From positions 215,962,205 to 216,026,204 of the forward strand of contig CP136064.1 in the NCBI GenBank assembly GCA_032622095.1: DNA of 64,000 bases. Direction: 5' to 3'. Within the stretch, counting starts at the first letter, position 1. Each line of letters begins with the position of its first letter. Under the pieces are notes generated by a model that was not told the DNA's origin, ran no database searches, and was given only the letters and a program-made list of their open reading frames with translations. Positions 1 to 15,100 of this stretch are shown here, in pieces. Made by a program: the position numbers and the translations under genes. This DNA is from Siphonodentalium dalli. Taxonomy: Eukaryota; Mollusca; Scaphopoda; Gadilida; Siphonodentaliidae.

Positions 1-145
1 TCGAGATGCCATGGTGGACATGACAGGCGGTGTGGCTGAGGGCGTCGATATTTCTGAATACAGAACCAATGATGACAGAGACCGACTGTTCGACATCCTT
101 GAGGATGCCTTTGACAAACAGTCTCTTATGAGTTCATCTATTTTG
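1..145 (+). CDS. CAPN5: Calpain exon a (partial at window edge): protease core
   Basis: The reading frame starts at base 2 and runs to the donor GTGAGT at 146. The translation contains VDMTGGVAEGVD and a stretch ending SSIL, matching the CAPN5 protease core just before the catalytic His. The exon ends in phase 0. The internal Met codon at 11 is not a start: the frame is open to the window edge and the motif normally continues upstream (SALVDMTGG). Confidence 0.9.
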
Positions 146-3100
146 GTGAGTTTCACAGTCTCTAATGAGCAAGCCTTGGAACGTCTGTGTCTCAGAAGGA
201 GCAAATAGAGTAATAGAAAAAACTAGTAGCTGAAATCATAGAAACATTTTCCCCACCTCACTCCCAGAATGCAACAGAATTCAAACTAAGATATAGCGTT
301 ATTCCCCTTCCATTGAAAATAATAGAATTTGCATTACAATCCAGATGAAACTTAAGCACAAACAACACGTCAGTACCTGAACAAAAACAACATGTTCACA
401 GTTTATTACACCAGATAAGTTGAAAATACAATGTGTTGGAGCTTCCTCTTTCAAATGGTATATAATATGGCATATATGGAATCAGGGAGCTAAATGTGTT
501 CCAGAGTCGGGGTGCGAGTACACCGTAGAATGCTAAAGGTGAAGGTAACTGAAGAATGACCTTCACCTGATGCATTCGACACGTTATTAAAGGATGACAT
601 CGCATTTATTTGATTTGTACATCATATTTAAATAATTTAAACTGGTGAATTAATGGGGGGATGGATTTTTGTGAGCGGGAAATTTATTTAACTAGCTGCT
701 GTGGTTCTGGGTTTTTCCAGATCAAATTTGGCTGTGGGATAGCACTGTCGTACACTTGGGGATTTATTTTAAAAAGTAAACACATGACCTATGATTTTTC
801 TTGCATTTTCGTGATAAACTGGTGTCAATCTAGCTGGGTAAACATGACTGGTATGGCCTGCAGGCTTCAATTCAGTGAACACTGTCGCCTATGGGAAACC
901 ATTTAGTTCAGTGAATCCATATGTTATAAATGTGATCTTGGGTTCGACAATTAAGTGTGCCTTTAAGGGTTTCATGGAGATCTGATGATAATTTAAGAGG
1001 CGATTGTTGAATATGGCCCTGAAACTTGGCCACCTACAGCATGAACCCTGGCATCCACCACACCACATATGAGTAGGTATCATATATCTACACATAATAT
1101 TTAGTGGCCTCAAAATTTATTACCACAATTATATCTCAGTACCAGTGCTGGGTACCACAAGTTCACAGCCATAATAATTCAAGAACAAACGATGTATGAT
1201 GAAACGGAGAGAATACATGAAAAAACAGGCAAACATTGTTCTTATATTCATTATGTGTATCATCCCAATTCCGAAATCATACGACTGCAAATTGTACTTA
1301 TGATAACACCTGTAATAACAATGGTTGCATCGTTGGTGAGACCTACATAGTCCTGTGTTAATCAATATAGAGGATTATGGTTAACACCAAATCTCCTTGA
1401 TCGTTATTCTAGTAGTGTAACTAATCTTTGTATATCATTATCAAAACAAATATTCCTGTTCATTATCATCATGGGTTTTCCCCCCAAGTGAGATAGGGAG
1501 GGATTTTATAATGGAAACATGGGGTTTCAACTTCATGAAAGACCTAAGATTTTTATTGGTCAGGGTTCATGCTGGCTGGCAAATTATTTTGGCTTGTTGG
1601 CCCTTTCTGAATTGTTTTTGGCCATTTTTCAGAAACTTTTTTAGGTGTATTTTGGAAAAAAACTGCCTTGTGGCTTTAAGAAGTAAACTAGTTTTGAATA
1701 AGGCTATGCAGTTATAACCGAAAAGTTTGAGGGCGAATTGTATAATGTGCATAAATTTGTCTTCAAACTTTACCCAGTATTGGTAAAAAAACATCCAGTT
1801 TTCACCAATATATTTCCATAAAAACTGATAATCCCCTGCGACCAACATTTCTATCTTGGGAACAAACAAACACCTGTCAATCGCGCATCAATTTGGAGAG
1901 AAACTTCATTTTCATCATTCACTGTCTGTGAATTGAAACCAACAATGCTGGCATCGTGCCAAATATGTATTCAGCTGCTATCTGACCAACACCGATTAAG
2001 GTTCTTGAGAAATGACCTTAACCCTTCCGTGACTGGAGTTTCCTGAAATTTTGCGAAAACCTTGTGCCAATTAATGCATTCTCTTAAATATGCGAGTCTA
2101 CCATAGGGAACCCCAAATTTATAAGAGAATACAACACATTGGCCTAACAATATTTACCTTGATCTTGTAAACCAGTGCATTCTCTTATATATGTGAGGCT
2201 CCATATTAAAGGGAGACTCGCATATATAAGAGAATGCACTGGCACAGTTAATGGCTAGGTAAGTAACAACCAATTGTTTTTCAATATGCCCTGAATTGAT
2301 AGCTTATGACTACATTATTGGGGATTCTGAGTAACATAATCCTCAATGCCATGTGACAAGTTTGTGTGCTCTGACTGTAATGCTATGAACTGAATTTTTA
2401 TTCCAGGCTAATTCCTCGGCAGACATGGAAAAGTCCCTGTCATGTGGACTGATTAAAGGACACGCATACAGCATAACCTGTGTTAAAAATATCAGACTCG
2501 GCACGAACCTGTTCTCCTTATTTAACAGAGAGCGAATGAAAATGATTCGACTCCGGAATCCGTGGGGCGGAACAGAATGGAAAGGGGCGTGGTCTGACAG
2601 GTGCGAATATTTCCATTATGTCATGGATCTGTGTACTTTCTTCAGTTTAAAGGCACATATATTGTCTGGACAATATTTTAACATTGTCATTTATGTTATC
2701 AAGGTGGAGAAAATTTGATTTTCGCTAGCTGTTTTAGCTTAAAACAAGAGCATCGCTTGGGCAAAATCAGGCAAAATATGCCACTGGTAATTCCAACAGA
2801 GGGTCATAACTCTGATGAAAAATGGCTGCCCAACTTGACCTGTATTTTTGGATAGTAAACTCACATACCAAATTTCATTCATTCAGTTCAGACATACTAA
2901 AGTTATCATCCGGAAACCAAAAGCAAATGGACAGACAGATGGACAAACAGACCAATAAACATAATACATCCCGTTATTTAAAAACGGGAGTTTAAAAATA
3001 GGTTTATATAATGCACACATAAGCACATATAATTTGTGTATTAAAAGTTGTAAAATTTCTTGCATTGGCATTTAGCAGGAGTCAATATATTGTTTTTGGG

Positions 3101-6100
3101 AACAGTGGACAAAATCAGGTGGGCAATTAGTGCTCTCAAGCTGATTGTCAAATGACTTCATAAACTAGAAAACTTGAACAACAAATAATATGCACAGGAT
3201 CACAGCCATTGCAGTGAGTCATTGAGCGACTCATAAACTTTGATGGTCACCACATCATCAGATTCCAACAACAACAACAACATTTCTTGAAATTCCGCTT
3301 CAGTTATTGGAATCGATTAATTGCCAAAAAATAATGCTAACCACTGTCAACAAGAGATGGACTGTCGTCCGGTGAATACCCCCTTGTGGCATACTGCCTA
3401 GTCTGGGCATATCTATAACTTATGACTGCTATACTCAGATAGATGGACCCAAAAGTCAGCATTTTCATATAAACAAAGATGAATAACTATAGAACGAAAA
3501 ACCAAAACAAAACAGTTGAATGTGCCATTAAATGTCCTCATAGTGGTGAACATCCATACCAAATTTCATTGAGATCCAAGCTTTACTGTTCAAGTTATCA
3601 CCTGAACAGACATCGGATGGACCAAAAAGCCAACATTTCCATATAAACAAAAAATTAATAACTCTAAAACGGAAACTCGAACAAAACTATTGAATCCTTT
3701 ATTGAATTTCCCCATAATAGTGAACATCCATACAAAATTTCATTGAGATCCGAGGACTACTGTTCAAGTTATGACCTGAACAGACATCGGATGGACCAAA
3801 AAGCCAACATTTCCAGATAAACAAAGATGAATAACTCTAGAATGGAAAAGCTGAACAAAGCGATGGAAACCTCTATTTAATGTCCTCATAGTAGTGAACA
3901 TCCATACCAAATTTCATTGAGATCCAAGCACAACTGTTGAAGTTACGACATGAACCGACACCAGACGAACCAAAAAGCCAACATTTCCAGATAAACAAAG
4001 ATGAATAACTAGAATGGAAATCTGAACAAAACGATGGAATCACCTATTTAATGTCCTCATAGTAGTGAACATCCATACCTAATTTCATTGAGATCCCAAC
4101 ACTACTGTTGTGATATGAGCAGACATCGGCGGATGGACAGACGGATGGACAGACAGGTGCAAAACAGTATACCCCCCCTTTTTTTTTAAAAGGGGGTATA
4201 ACTATAGTATAAAATTGCCTCAAAAGTGTTATATATCAAGATTTTGTTCAAAGAAATTTAGCCAGATTGTCAAATATCTAACACCCAAAGCCACTTGATT
4301 TTAGAGTTATCCATCTTCATCCACAATTTGGTCCGAGACTATCAACTTGACGAATATTTGCCAGACTGCCAAAAATTACAAATCTCGGGGGGAAATAACA
4401 AATTTCAAAACTTGATAACTGATCACTATGAGCTTTGATGTGTGGGTTCCTCGACTTGAATCAAATAGTTTTTAAGCCAAAGAGATAGTAATTTAGGAGC
4501 GTTAATTTGGATTATGCATCTTTAAACATAATGAGTATCACGACTATTACAGGTCAGTTGAGTGGCAGAAAGTCAGCAGTACACAGAAGAAGGATTTGGG
4601 TCTGACATTCGATGAGAATGGCGAATTCTGGTATGATATTCTTCCATATTCTAACATCCATACAATTCTTAGAATTTAAAGATTACCTTATTTATTCGAG
4701 AGATGTCAGTGGGTTATCACCTTCCCAGGTGGCGCTATGATATTGCAGTCCAACCAGAGTAAACAGATAACGATCATAAGTGCTATTTTCTATAGACAGT
4801 TATGGTAAATTCGTATTTCGTTGGCATATACTCCCTGCCGATGCATGGTATGTGGATAGTTACATGTTCACATGATGCCTCGTTGACCTATTCATTTAAC
4901 TAAAGATAGAGTTTACCACAAATTTCAGTAATTGACTGAATGAACGACATGGGTGAGAATAAGCATATTGTGTTGCAAAGGTGCTATAAAAATTAAGTTT
5001 GATTCTATACAACATACAGTAATGTCATAAATAATCAACTCCTTAACCACAGCAGAATTATGGGTAACTTTTCAGGATTTAGTAGGAAATATGGCTTGTT
5101 GCCATTCATCGGAAAGCTCTGTGAGAGCTTTCCGATGAATGGCAACAAGCCATATTTCCGATTAAATCCTGAAAAGTTACCCATAATTCTGATGTGGTTA
5201 AGGAGTCGATTATTTAGGGCATTACTGTACATTGCCTTTCCCGATAAATAAATGCATGTTTACATGTTTTTATGTATTATAATAATAATTGTTATCAAAT
5301 TCTTGCAAAGTGGTCCATAAAAAAGTTATTGCATGCCTGACAAAACATCCACAATATTATGATCAGAAAACTTTTTTCAAGCATGCTCTACCATATTTAC
5401 CGTTCATGGGCAGTTATACCATAAGCGCTTTTTCATCATAAATGCTATTTGAATTTTGGGCACTCGTTCAACATTCAAAACCTGGTAACACTGGGTGGGT
5501 TCATAGATTCCATTTCATTATTTGGTGGTACATGTATATGAACATACAAATAGCAGTATTACATGAGAAAGGGGCACAGGTTCCTTAAAAGATGGAAATA
5601 TGAAGAAAGCTTGAATTTCCAACATCCGAAGGTGGAGCAATGTAAGCAAATTTCAAAGCTCTGAACAAATTATATTGACATCGATAGTGTCTGGTGTTTT
5701 CTAAATCAATTCAATTCAAGAAATAAAGACACCCACAATACTTACACGCTTTCACATTATGTTGTTATACATTGATATAATTTTATAACAAATAAGTATA
5801 TCAACTATAAATCTGTCTAAAAGTTGCACTAGCTCAATTACTCCACACTGAATAGGAGAGTTTTACTGTATAGTGTATATTAGGTTATTCCAATACAAGA
5901 GCCATATCTCAAAATCAAACTCATATTATAGTTTAAAAACATGACATATGTCACAAATATGAACAGGCATCTCACATATTTTTTTCTTCTTTTTCAAATA
6001 TAAATGTTTCTTGCATCTTTTTTAGATCAGAAGTCTTGAAACCATATATCCACAACTCAACTTGCAACTTTTGCAACCTCAATCATAAGTTTTGGGTACA

Positions 6101-9100
6101 TATATTAATGGTTGTTGACCGCTGTCATCTTTTATGTTATGAGTGTTAATTTGTTAGCACATATTCAATCTTGGACTGCATTAGTCATCGTACCACCTAT
6201 TGCCAACAAGCCTTGAAGAAGGGCAATTAATTCACTGGCATTTTGTTGCAGTGGCAAAGCCAGGAGTTTAAATCTAGATGTGCTTAAAGTTATTCTAGAA
6301 AAGGACTGCTTAACTTTTCTCAATATTCCTTTATTGTTGTGATACGTCTCGGGAGATTTCTGTGGAGACTGACTTCCAAACCGTGAAATAGTGTGTCTGA
6401 TATTTGCAGAATTAGTTCCTGAAGATTGTTAATTTAGTGATGGTACACCATATACATACGTGGGCTAGCATCACCAAATTCACTATCTGGTGACCTCATT
6501 CTGCTTGGCCCTCATCTTCTGAGAAGTATCGATTGTCTCAAATTAACATTGTTTTTATTAACTTTTTCCCTTCTATTCAGTTTCTATATCCCAGTTATAT
6601 CCCCTAAATTTGCAGAAGATAACATTCATATTAATTACAGTGACAAATGGGTGAACATCGCCAAATGGGGGAACTTCTATCTGATCCTAGGTCTCCCATA
6701 GTAGTTGAGACCTTTGTAGAATGAGGCCAACAGAAGGTGAATTTAGTGATGCTAGACACCTGTGTGGGATAGCACACTAAATTCACCCTCTGGGGACCTC
6801 AGACCTCAGACACACTATATCAAGGCATATACTGACTTCTATCTTTTCAGGATGGCGTTTGAAGATTTCTACAGATATTTTACACAGGTTGATATTTGTC
6901 ACATAGTGAACACATCACTCTTCTCACTACGTCAGACATGGAAGGAAGAGGTTACAGATGGAGAATGGAGATGTCCAAACAGAGCTGGTGGATGTGGAAA
7001 CTTTGATACCTTTTTAAAAAACCCACAGGTGAATTTTATAGACCAGCTAGCTGATTGATCTAGTTAGTAGTGCATGTGTAATACTAGTCAGTAATTGATA
7101 TGTCTGTGTGGATATAACATCAAAATCAGATGCAAAACAATTGTGATATGGTGATGTTAGAATGTACCAGGATCCAAATCATTTTGCTTTGAATTCCAAA
7201 TATCAGAATACAACAGAAACATGTTATGTGAACATGGGAGCAGAATTTAAAAATGTGGCATGCAAGTTAGCCTGTGTTACTCAATAGGTGAAAATTCATA
7301 ATTTTCTCATCATACCGGTCTGAAAAGACTGTTGGTACTTCATATATAGGTAGCTGCTAATTTTAAAAATAAAAAAGTCTTATCATTATTTCAAGTCGAT
7401 CGCATTGCTGGTAAGGAAGAAAAGATTTTTTCTACAAAATATTTTTCATGTTAAATTACATGAAATAGTAGCATGCTATCATTTGTATCAAATCTATTGG
7501 AAATTAAAGTATATCTACGATGTCAGAGAGAAAGTGTTATAAGAAGAAACAACAGGCTCAAACCTTATAATAGTGTGTCTGTAATTTGCAGAATGAGGTC
7601 CCCAGAAGGTGAATTTAGTTATGCTATCCCACACAGTGGGCACAAAATTCACCCTATGGGAACCTCATTTTGCTGAGGCCTCAACTGCTATGGGAGACCT
7701 ATGATCAGGTTGCAGTTCCCCAGTTGGTGATGTTCACCCATTAGTCACCTCGGTTATGCATTTTATCTTCTGAAAATTCGGGGATATAGAAACTGAACCG
7801 AACAATGTTAATTTGAGCCTATAGATAATTTCCAGAAGATGAGGCCTTAGCAGAATGAGGTCCCCAGAGGGTGAATTTAGTGATGCTAGCCCAATGTGCA
7901 GGGTAACCATACTAAATTCACCCTCTGGGGACCTCAATCTGCAAATGACAGACACACTATTTCAAGGCTTATTTGGTTACATACACCACAGAAAGATCAG
8001 CGGTGTGGTATGTCTGATGATCAATCATTGAATTAGTTGAATTAACTGAAATGCATACCATGCTGTATCTCCATGTAAAACATATTTTCTCCTCATCAGT
8101 ACCTGATAGACATAACTGATCTGGAAGCAGAAATCCATGTCGCATTAGAACAGGAAGACAAAAGACGAGACCGAGATAAAGGAAGAAAGAACGAAGTGAT
8201 TGGGTATCTAATTATGAAGGTATGAGTGGCTTAATTATTTGCAATTATGGTCCCCTCAAGATATTATATAAGATATTAAACTCTAATTAAGTTTATAATC
8301 ATGAAATTTAAAGAAACTTCCATCATGTATCTTGTCACAGTAATTAACTAAGTCTGAGAAACAAATTTTTTTGTTATAATTTAATTCCAATGTTAGCAGG
8401 AATTGTTTATTAACCCTTTACCCAACAAAACGGCCAAAACCGGCCAAATAAAGCTTCAACAGCCTAAAATATCTTCGGTCTGTCTCAATAGAACCATACA
8501 CATATGGATATCATTGGAACCGGCTCCTTGACCACATTGTGATAGTTACAGTTATGCCCTGTGCCAATGCATTCTCTTATATATGCGAGTCGACCATAGG
8601 TCGCCTCGCATATATAAGAGAATGCATTGGCCTAAAAATAATCTTTTTTTTAACACTTTTAACCATTTTTTCTTACATTCTTTAACAATTTTATAATTTT
8701 TAATGTGTTAAGCCAATGCATTCTCTTATATATGCGAGGCGACCTATGGTCGACTCGCATATATAAGAGAATGCATTGGCACAGGGCCCTTCTGTTGGGT
8801 AAAGGGTTAACAAAGCCAACAGTTAAGTTAATTGGAACATGCAGGCGCATGGCACTCACATTTCATGTAAATCCCAACGTACACAGTAGACTGTTAACAA
8901 AAACATGGAGCACAATTATATGGAGTGCATCTTAATTGTAGTTGCACCTAATATAACTCTTCAACATCGATAGTCTTGTTATTTTCATTAACCCTGCCAT
9001 GACTGGAGATTCTTAAAATTTTGAGAAAACCCTGTGCATTCTGTATATATGCGAGGCTACCTATTGTATAAGAGACTATATTGGCCTTACAATTTACCTT

Positions 9101-12100
9101 GACATTGTAAGCCAGTGCATTCTCTTGTATATGTGAGGCTCCCTATGGGAGACTTGCATATATAAGAGAATGCACTGGCACAGGATCTTTAATGTTGCAC
9201 CAGCGCAGCTCCCATTATGAACCTCATGAAAGGGTTAAGAACCCACCAGAGATCCTCCTTGTTTGCTTATGTCCATATAATAAGAAGCGTGAGTTTGGTC
9301 GCGTCCCTTACAGGAGACCATTTGAGAAGCCATGTTCATCATACACATCACTAAAGCGATACATGCATCTCATCTGGATACAATGATTATTAAACCCTTT
9401 CTTTACTAAATGGATTGTCCCGTTCAATTATGAAAGTACACATTGGAATGGTCTATTTTTCATATGGAGGGATATTAGGAAATATAAGCAGCTGGCAGAT
9501 AAGAGAAAGTGCAGAAGGAATACTATTAATTGGTTGGAAATGTTTAGAAAATAAGTTCAACAGGTCGTTTGTTGAACTTATTATCTGAACATTTCGTGAG
9601 GATAACTACTTGTCAATGGGTATTCAGTGCAGAAAGGATTAAACTGTTGTATACATGTAGTTAACCCAGTGACCTTTCTGTGACCTTTCAATATTGAGCT
9701 CAGGCTTTAATAAAACAATTTCAAGACTTGTAAAACTGTTTACTCGTTTGAAATTATCATCACTATATATCTTTCAGTCAAATTTAAACTATTTTTCTGA
9801 ATTAAGATAAACATTTATAAAGTCAATTGCAAGGCACCATACAAGGAGATATTCATACTAATGTCGGAAGAAAATTGTTGCACAAAATATGTTGAAACTT
9901 ATTTAGCTTACAGTTACAGTTATGCCCTGTGCCAATGCATTCTCTTATATATGCGAGTCGACCATAGGTCTAAAAATAATCTTTAACAATTTTATAATTT
10001 TTAATGTGTTAAGCCAATGCATTCTCTTATATATGCGAGGCGACCTATGGTCGACACGCATATATAAGAGAATGCATTGGCACAGGGCCCTTCTGTTGGG
10101 TAAAGGGTTAACAAAGCCAACAGTTAAGTTAATTGGAACATGCAGGCACATGGCACTCACATTTCATGTAAATCCCAACGTACACAGTAGACTGTTAACA
10201 AAAACATGGAGCTTTAGTTGAAACTTATTTAGCAATTGCATAGTAAATGCATGGAACTCATCGTCAGATATTGTTGCTGAAGCTGAAATGCTGGATGACT
10301 TTAAAAATGGTCTATCTCTTCCCAGAAAGTTTTATATAGATTCAGGGGTATAAAAAATAGATATGAATCAAGGGCACCTATCCTGAAAAGTTCTAACAAT
10401 TAATAGAAATTCTCTCCTTTGAATTTCTTCTCACATTAGCGGAACAGTTTTAGGGGCTATTTTAAGAACAGAAATAAAGCAACAACATTCCGAGCATACC
10501 AAGAAGGAAACTCTGTCTTGTTAGCACCCTCAATCATGATAAATTGCATTTTCGACTATAGATTTCATCACAATCTTTTAATAGAAATAAATAACTTTTT
10601 ATGCCTCAAAAGACAAATGATATACCCAATCTTAAGTTTTATTTATATTTCATTCACAAAATAGCTATTTGTAGTCTTGAAATCAGGATTTAGAAAAATG
10701 ATGTTGTTGTTGTAATTGTTTCTAGGAAGAGATAGACCATCTTTTAATAGAGACTCGATGCAAACATCTACAATATGATATATGCCTATGATGAGTTATA
10801 TTGCAAACTTTGTTTATGCATGATTGTATTCATAATTGTTTGTTGTACTAATGGACAAGAAGTCATATAAATGTCCATGAATGATGATGATGATGATGAG
10901 TGAATGTTTCCTTTCATCATAGGCAGATGTTAACAGGAAGTATAGAATGCACGATCGTCTAGAGAAGGTTCATTCATCACCGTTCTCCGACTCCCGTAGC
11001 ATCTTCTGTAGAATCAACCTGCCTCAAGGTCGATACTGCATTGTTCCATCAACATTCAACCCACGTAAAGAAGGCCGATTCCTGCTGAGAGCCTACTCAA
11101 CCGTATATCTCAACTTTAGGTAAGACTAGACAAGGTTAAGATTTTTTTCTGCATTATATATCTACTATATATTTTGGAACTTGTCTGTCTGTCTGTGTGT
11201 GTGTGTTATAGACTCGAAAACTGCTCGACCGATCTGACTCAAATTTGGAATGTAGGCCTACTTTGATACGGGGAACAACATGGGTGTGTCCAATTTCACG
11301 TGCGACCGTGTCCTTGACCTCGACCGATCTGATTTGAGTTTGGTATGTAGGCCTACTTTTATTCCGGGAACAATATGGGCGGGTCCAATTTCACGCACGA
11401 CCGTGTCCTTGACCTTGCTCATATATGCTCATATTTCTGGACCTCGACAGATCCGACTCAAATTTGGTATGTATGCTTACTTTGATTCCGGGAACAATAT
11501 GGGCGGGTCCAATTTCACAAGCGACCATGTCCTTGACCTCGCTCATATAGGCATGTTTCTTTCTCCTAATACTTTTCAAGTGGTTTGCTAAATCACTAAA
11601 TAGCCCAGCACATCAGCTAGTAGCTTATATATTCAGATACCTTTAAAGGGACTCAAGGCCTTCGAAGTGGGTTCATGCAAAATAATTTTATAGAAGTCTG
11701 TAAAACAGCTATCATAAACAAGTACATGCAAAAATAGATTGACATTGTTCTTATTTTCATCATTAACCCTTTACCCAACAGAACGGCCCTGTGCCAATGC
11801 ATTCTCTTATATATGCGAGTCGACCATAGGTCGCCTCGCATATATAAGAGAATGCATTGGCTTAACACATTAAAAATTATAAAATTGTTAAAGAATGTAA
11901 GAAGTGTTAAAAAAAGAATTTGTTTAGGCCAATGCATTCTCTTATATATGCGAGGCGACCTATGGTCGACTCGCATATATAAGAGAATGCATTGGCACAG
12001 GGCTAATTGTAACTATCACAATGTGGTCAAGGAGCCGGTTCCAATGATATCCATATTTGTATGGTTCTATTGAGACAGACCGAAGATATTTTAGGCTGTT

Positions 12101-15100
12101 GAAGCTTTATTTGGCCGGTTCTGGCCGGTTTGTTGGGTAAAGGGTTAATAAGTCTCTAATAACGAGATTTCACATATCGAAACCATTGTTTTGTCAACAT
12201 TGGTGTTACAGAGGCTTTGAACAGTGTAATGTTATAAAAATAATAACATTGTTTGGTCCCTCAGTCTTAGTGTGTGGAAATAATTGAAAGAAAAGTAAAA
12301 GGTCGCTAACCACACTTCTCCCAAAAAAAATATGGTTTCTTAGAAGGTTGGCTTTTTCGGAACAAAAAAAATCAAACTTTTGTATAAAAACAGTTTTTGA
12401 CATCAAGAAATGGGAATAACTCTGTAAACAATAATTTTTTTTGGTCATCCATATACATGTTGCACATTAGCAATATATTGCTAACAATATCCTAAAGTTT
12501 CATTTCTCTACATTTGAAACTGGGAGGAGTTGATTACACAATGATGGTACTCAAAATCAAAACAGTCAAACTTTTTCAAAGTCAAGAAAGGTGAATATAA
12601 TAAATTATATAGAGGATCTCACATGAGTTTCTATTTTATACGGAATTTATCAACCGAGTTCACTAAATTCGATTTGAGCCGAGGTTTACCGAGGCTCAAA
12701 TAGAATTTTGTGGACGAGGTTGATAAATTACGTATAAAATAGAACGAGTTTGAGATACCTTTTATCACATGATCAAATAAACGCGAAGCAACGTGAAGTA
12801 TTCATCGAAAACAACAATCATAAACTTCATCAATCACAAGTCATTTAAATAATGGAGTGACGTCGCACGCACTAATATTACACGTGTGTCTTACCAATAA
12901 TTATAAAGCTGGTTTTGTGGGTTAATTATGTGATAAAATATTTTTTGTCATCCATATGCATGTTGTACATCAGCAATATATTTGTAACTAAAGTTCCAAT
13001 TCTCTACATTTGAAACTATGGGAGGAGTTGTTTACACAATGATGTTACCATAATGTGTGACAGGCACACAGATGGACAGATAGGTGTCATTTCTCTAATC
13101 CCCTGAGAATTAATTTTTCAGGGGACTGTCAATTTCTGGTAACAAAGCTTCTGTTGGCTGGTATCTCTGGCTCAAAATTATCATCTTAACTCCTGAATCT
13201 TATATATCAAGTTCAGGGAAGTGAAGCAACACCTTTAATTGTCATTATAAAAGATAGTTTTTTGGATATGTAATCTTGTGGTATCATCTTAAATTTGAAC
13301 AGTTAGCAAATTGAATAACAATTCCTAAAAATCTAGGATAAATATGTTCAAATATAGAAACATAATAGAGCCCATTTGAGACATGATTAATTCACTAAAC
13401 ATCAGCAATTAGGAAATATTCTAATTACAGAGAAGCAGTTAATGAAGTACCACCTCCACCCATGTTCTGCGGACTAAGGAAGAAATCGGGAACACAAATC
13501 ACTGTTCGTAAAGGAGACACCATAAAGACCACTAACGGAAAAGGTAGGTACCAAGCTATCCATTACCACAGGCAGCGGATTTCTTCTTGAGAGTGGTTTT
13601 AAAATCTCTTACCAGGCATAAACCAGCTGTTAAAGGGGGCAACCTTAATTGGAGGGAGTACAGTGGTCCAGTTTCTGTGTATGAAGAAATTTCAAAGCAT
13701 GAGAGCATGAAAATTGATCATTCTGATATATTCTTATGCCGATCCCATGACCACTGACCAGGATAGTTAATAATGCATATTTGGTACATTCATACGCATG
13801 ATTTACCTTGATTTTTCGAATGATTATATTGTGAATTATGTCACTTTAACTACCGTGTTATGTATTCATATGCGCTATCAAAATTTATGTAGTGAGGGTA
13901 ATGGCAGTTTTATTTGGAATTCTACTATATCAGATGTTATTGTAGAATATTATAAACAGAATAATCACTTGATTGAACTGGTGATGCGAAATAATTCATT
14001 CAAGGCAGGGACTATATTTATGAAGGTAAATGGGTGGCGTCGCCTGGCATTTAATTAATCCACACTTATTTCAGTTGCCGACCCATACTTATTCATTAAG
14101 CGTGAAGGTAAATGGGTGGCGTCGCCTGGCATTTAATTAATCCACACTTATTTCAGTTGCCGACCCATACTTATTCATTAAATGTGACAGTAAATGGGTG
14201 GCATCGCCAGTCTGTAAGAAAACCGAATCTCCTGAGTGGAACTGTAGAATGACCTTCTACAGGAAGACACCAGACAAGGACATAATCATAGAGGTTGGTA
14301 TTTACATAACTTATTAGTATAATTATTTTAATGTCCAATAATTTTGGAACTATATTGAGAAAGTTTATTGGCTTTTAACATCTAGGCAATAATATATATA
14401 TAACTGATATCATAAAACACCTGGGTAAAAAGCTACATACTAAGTCAACAAGATTTCATTTTGTCAATGCTCTTGTCTCCCAAAATGGCATCCATGGGAA
14501 TTCAGTACACATACACTACCAGTATTTGTGTGAGTGCATATTTATTAAACAAAACAACCATATTTCCCACCAGTGAAAATAAATTCTTCTGCACTGTATT
14601 GTATTTTTTTTCATGTCTGTTGTCTGCTATTTTTTCTGGACACCCTTTCAAATGAATTATAGACTATTCCAATATATACTTTTATAACTGGGTGGAAGAA
14701 TCCATTTAGTATAGAAATGGTCAAATAGGAAAATTAACAGAACATCGTATTCATGCATATTTCATAAATTATCTGTATAAAATAACCTGGGTTGTAAGTT
14801 TCTCTTTCATTGGAAATAGCAATATAGTTGTGAAATTGCCTGCATAATGTAAGCTTCACTGAGGAAAAGTGTTGCACCTTAACCCTTTCATGACGGGAGC
14901 TGCGCTGGTGCAGCATTAAAAATATATGCGAGTCTTCCATAGGGATCCTCCCATATATACGAAAATGCACTGGCTTACAAGATAAAGGTAAATATTGTTA
15001 GGCCAATGCATTCTTATATATGCGAGGATCCCTATGGGAGACTCGCATATATAAGAGAATGCATTGGCACAGGGTTTTTGCAAAAATTCAGTAAGCTCCA

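Noticed and set aside
5035-5251. Matching open frames on both strands (GNFSGFxRKYGLLPFIGKL)
   Set aside because: The region is a palindrome, so both strands necessarily give the same peptide. The same occurs at 18048-18267.
8546-8780. CRISPR-like regular palindromic repeats
   Set aside because: Repeats are MITE hairpins in a eukaryotic intron with no spacer pattern and no cas genes.
8659-10160. Peptides such as QCILLYMRGDLWSTRIYKRM found many times
   Set aside because: They are translations of the TATATATGCGAG hairpin MITE, not a protein family.
13798-14058. 86-codon open frame before calpain exon h
   Set aside because: No recognisable domain, and it ends in the duplicated intron/exon segment in the wrong frame; likely chance in AT-rich DNA.
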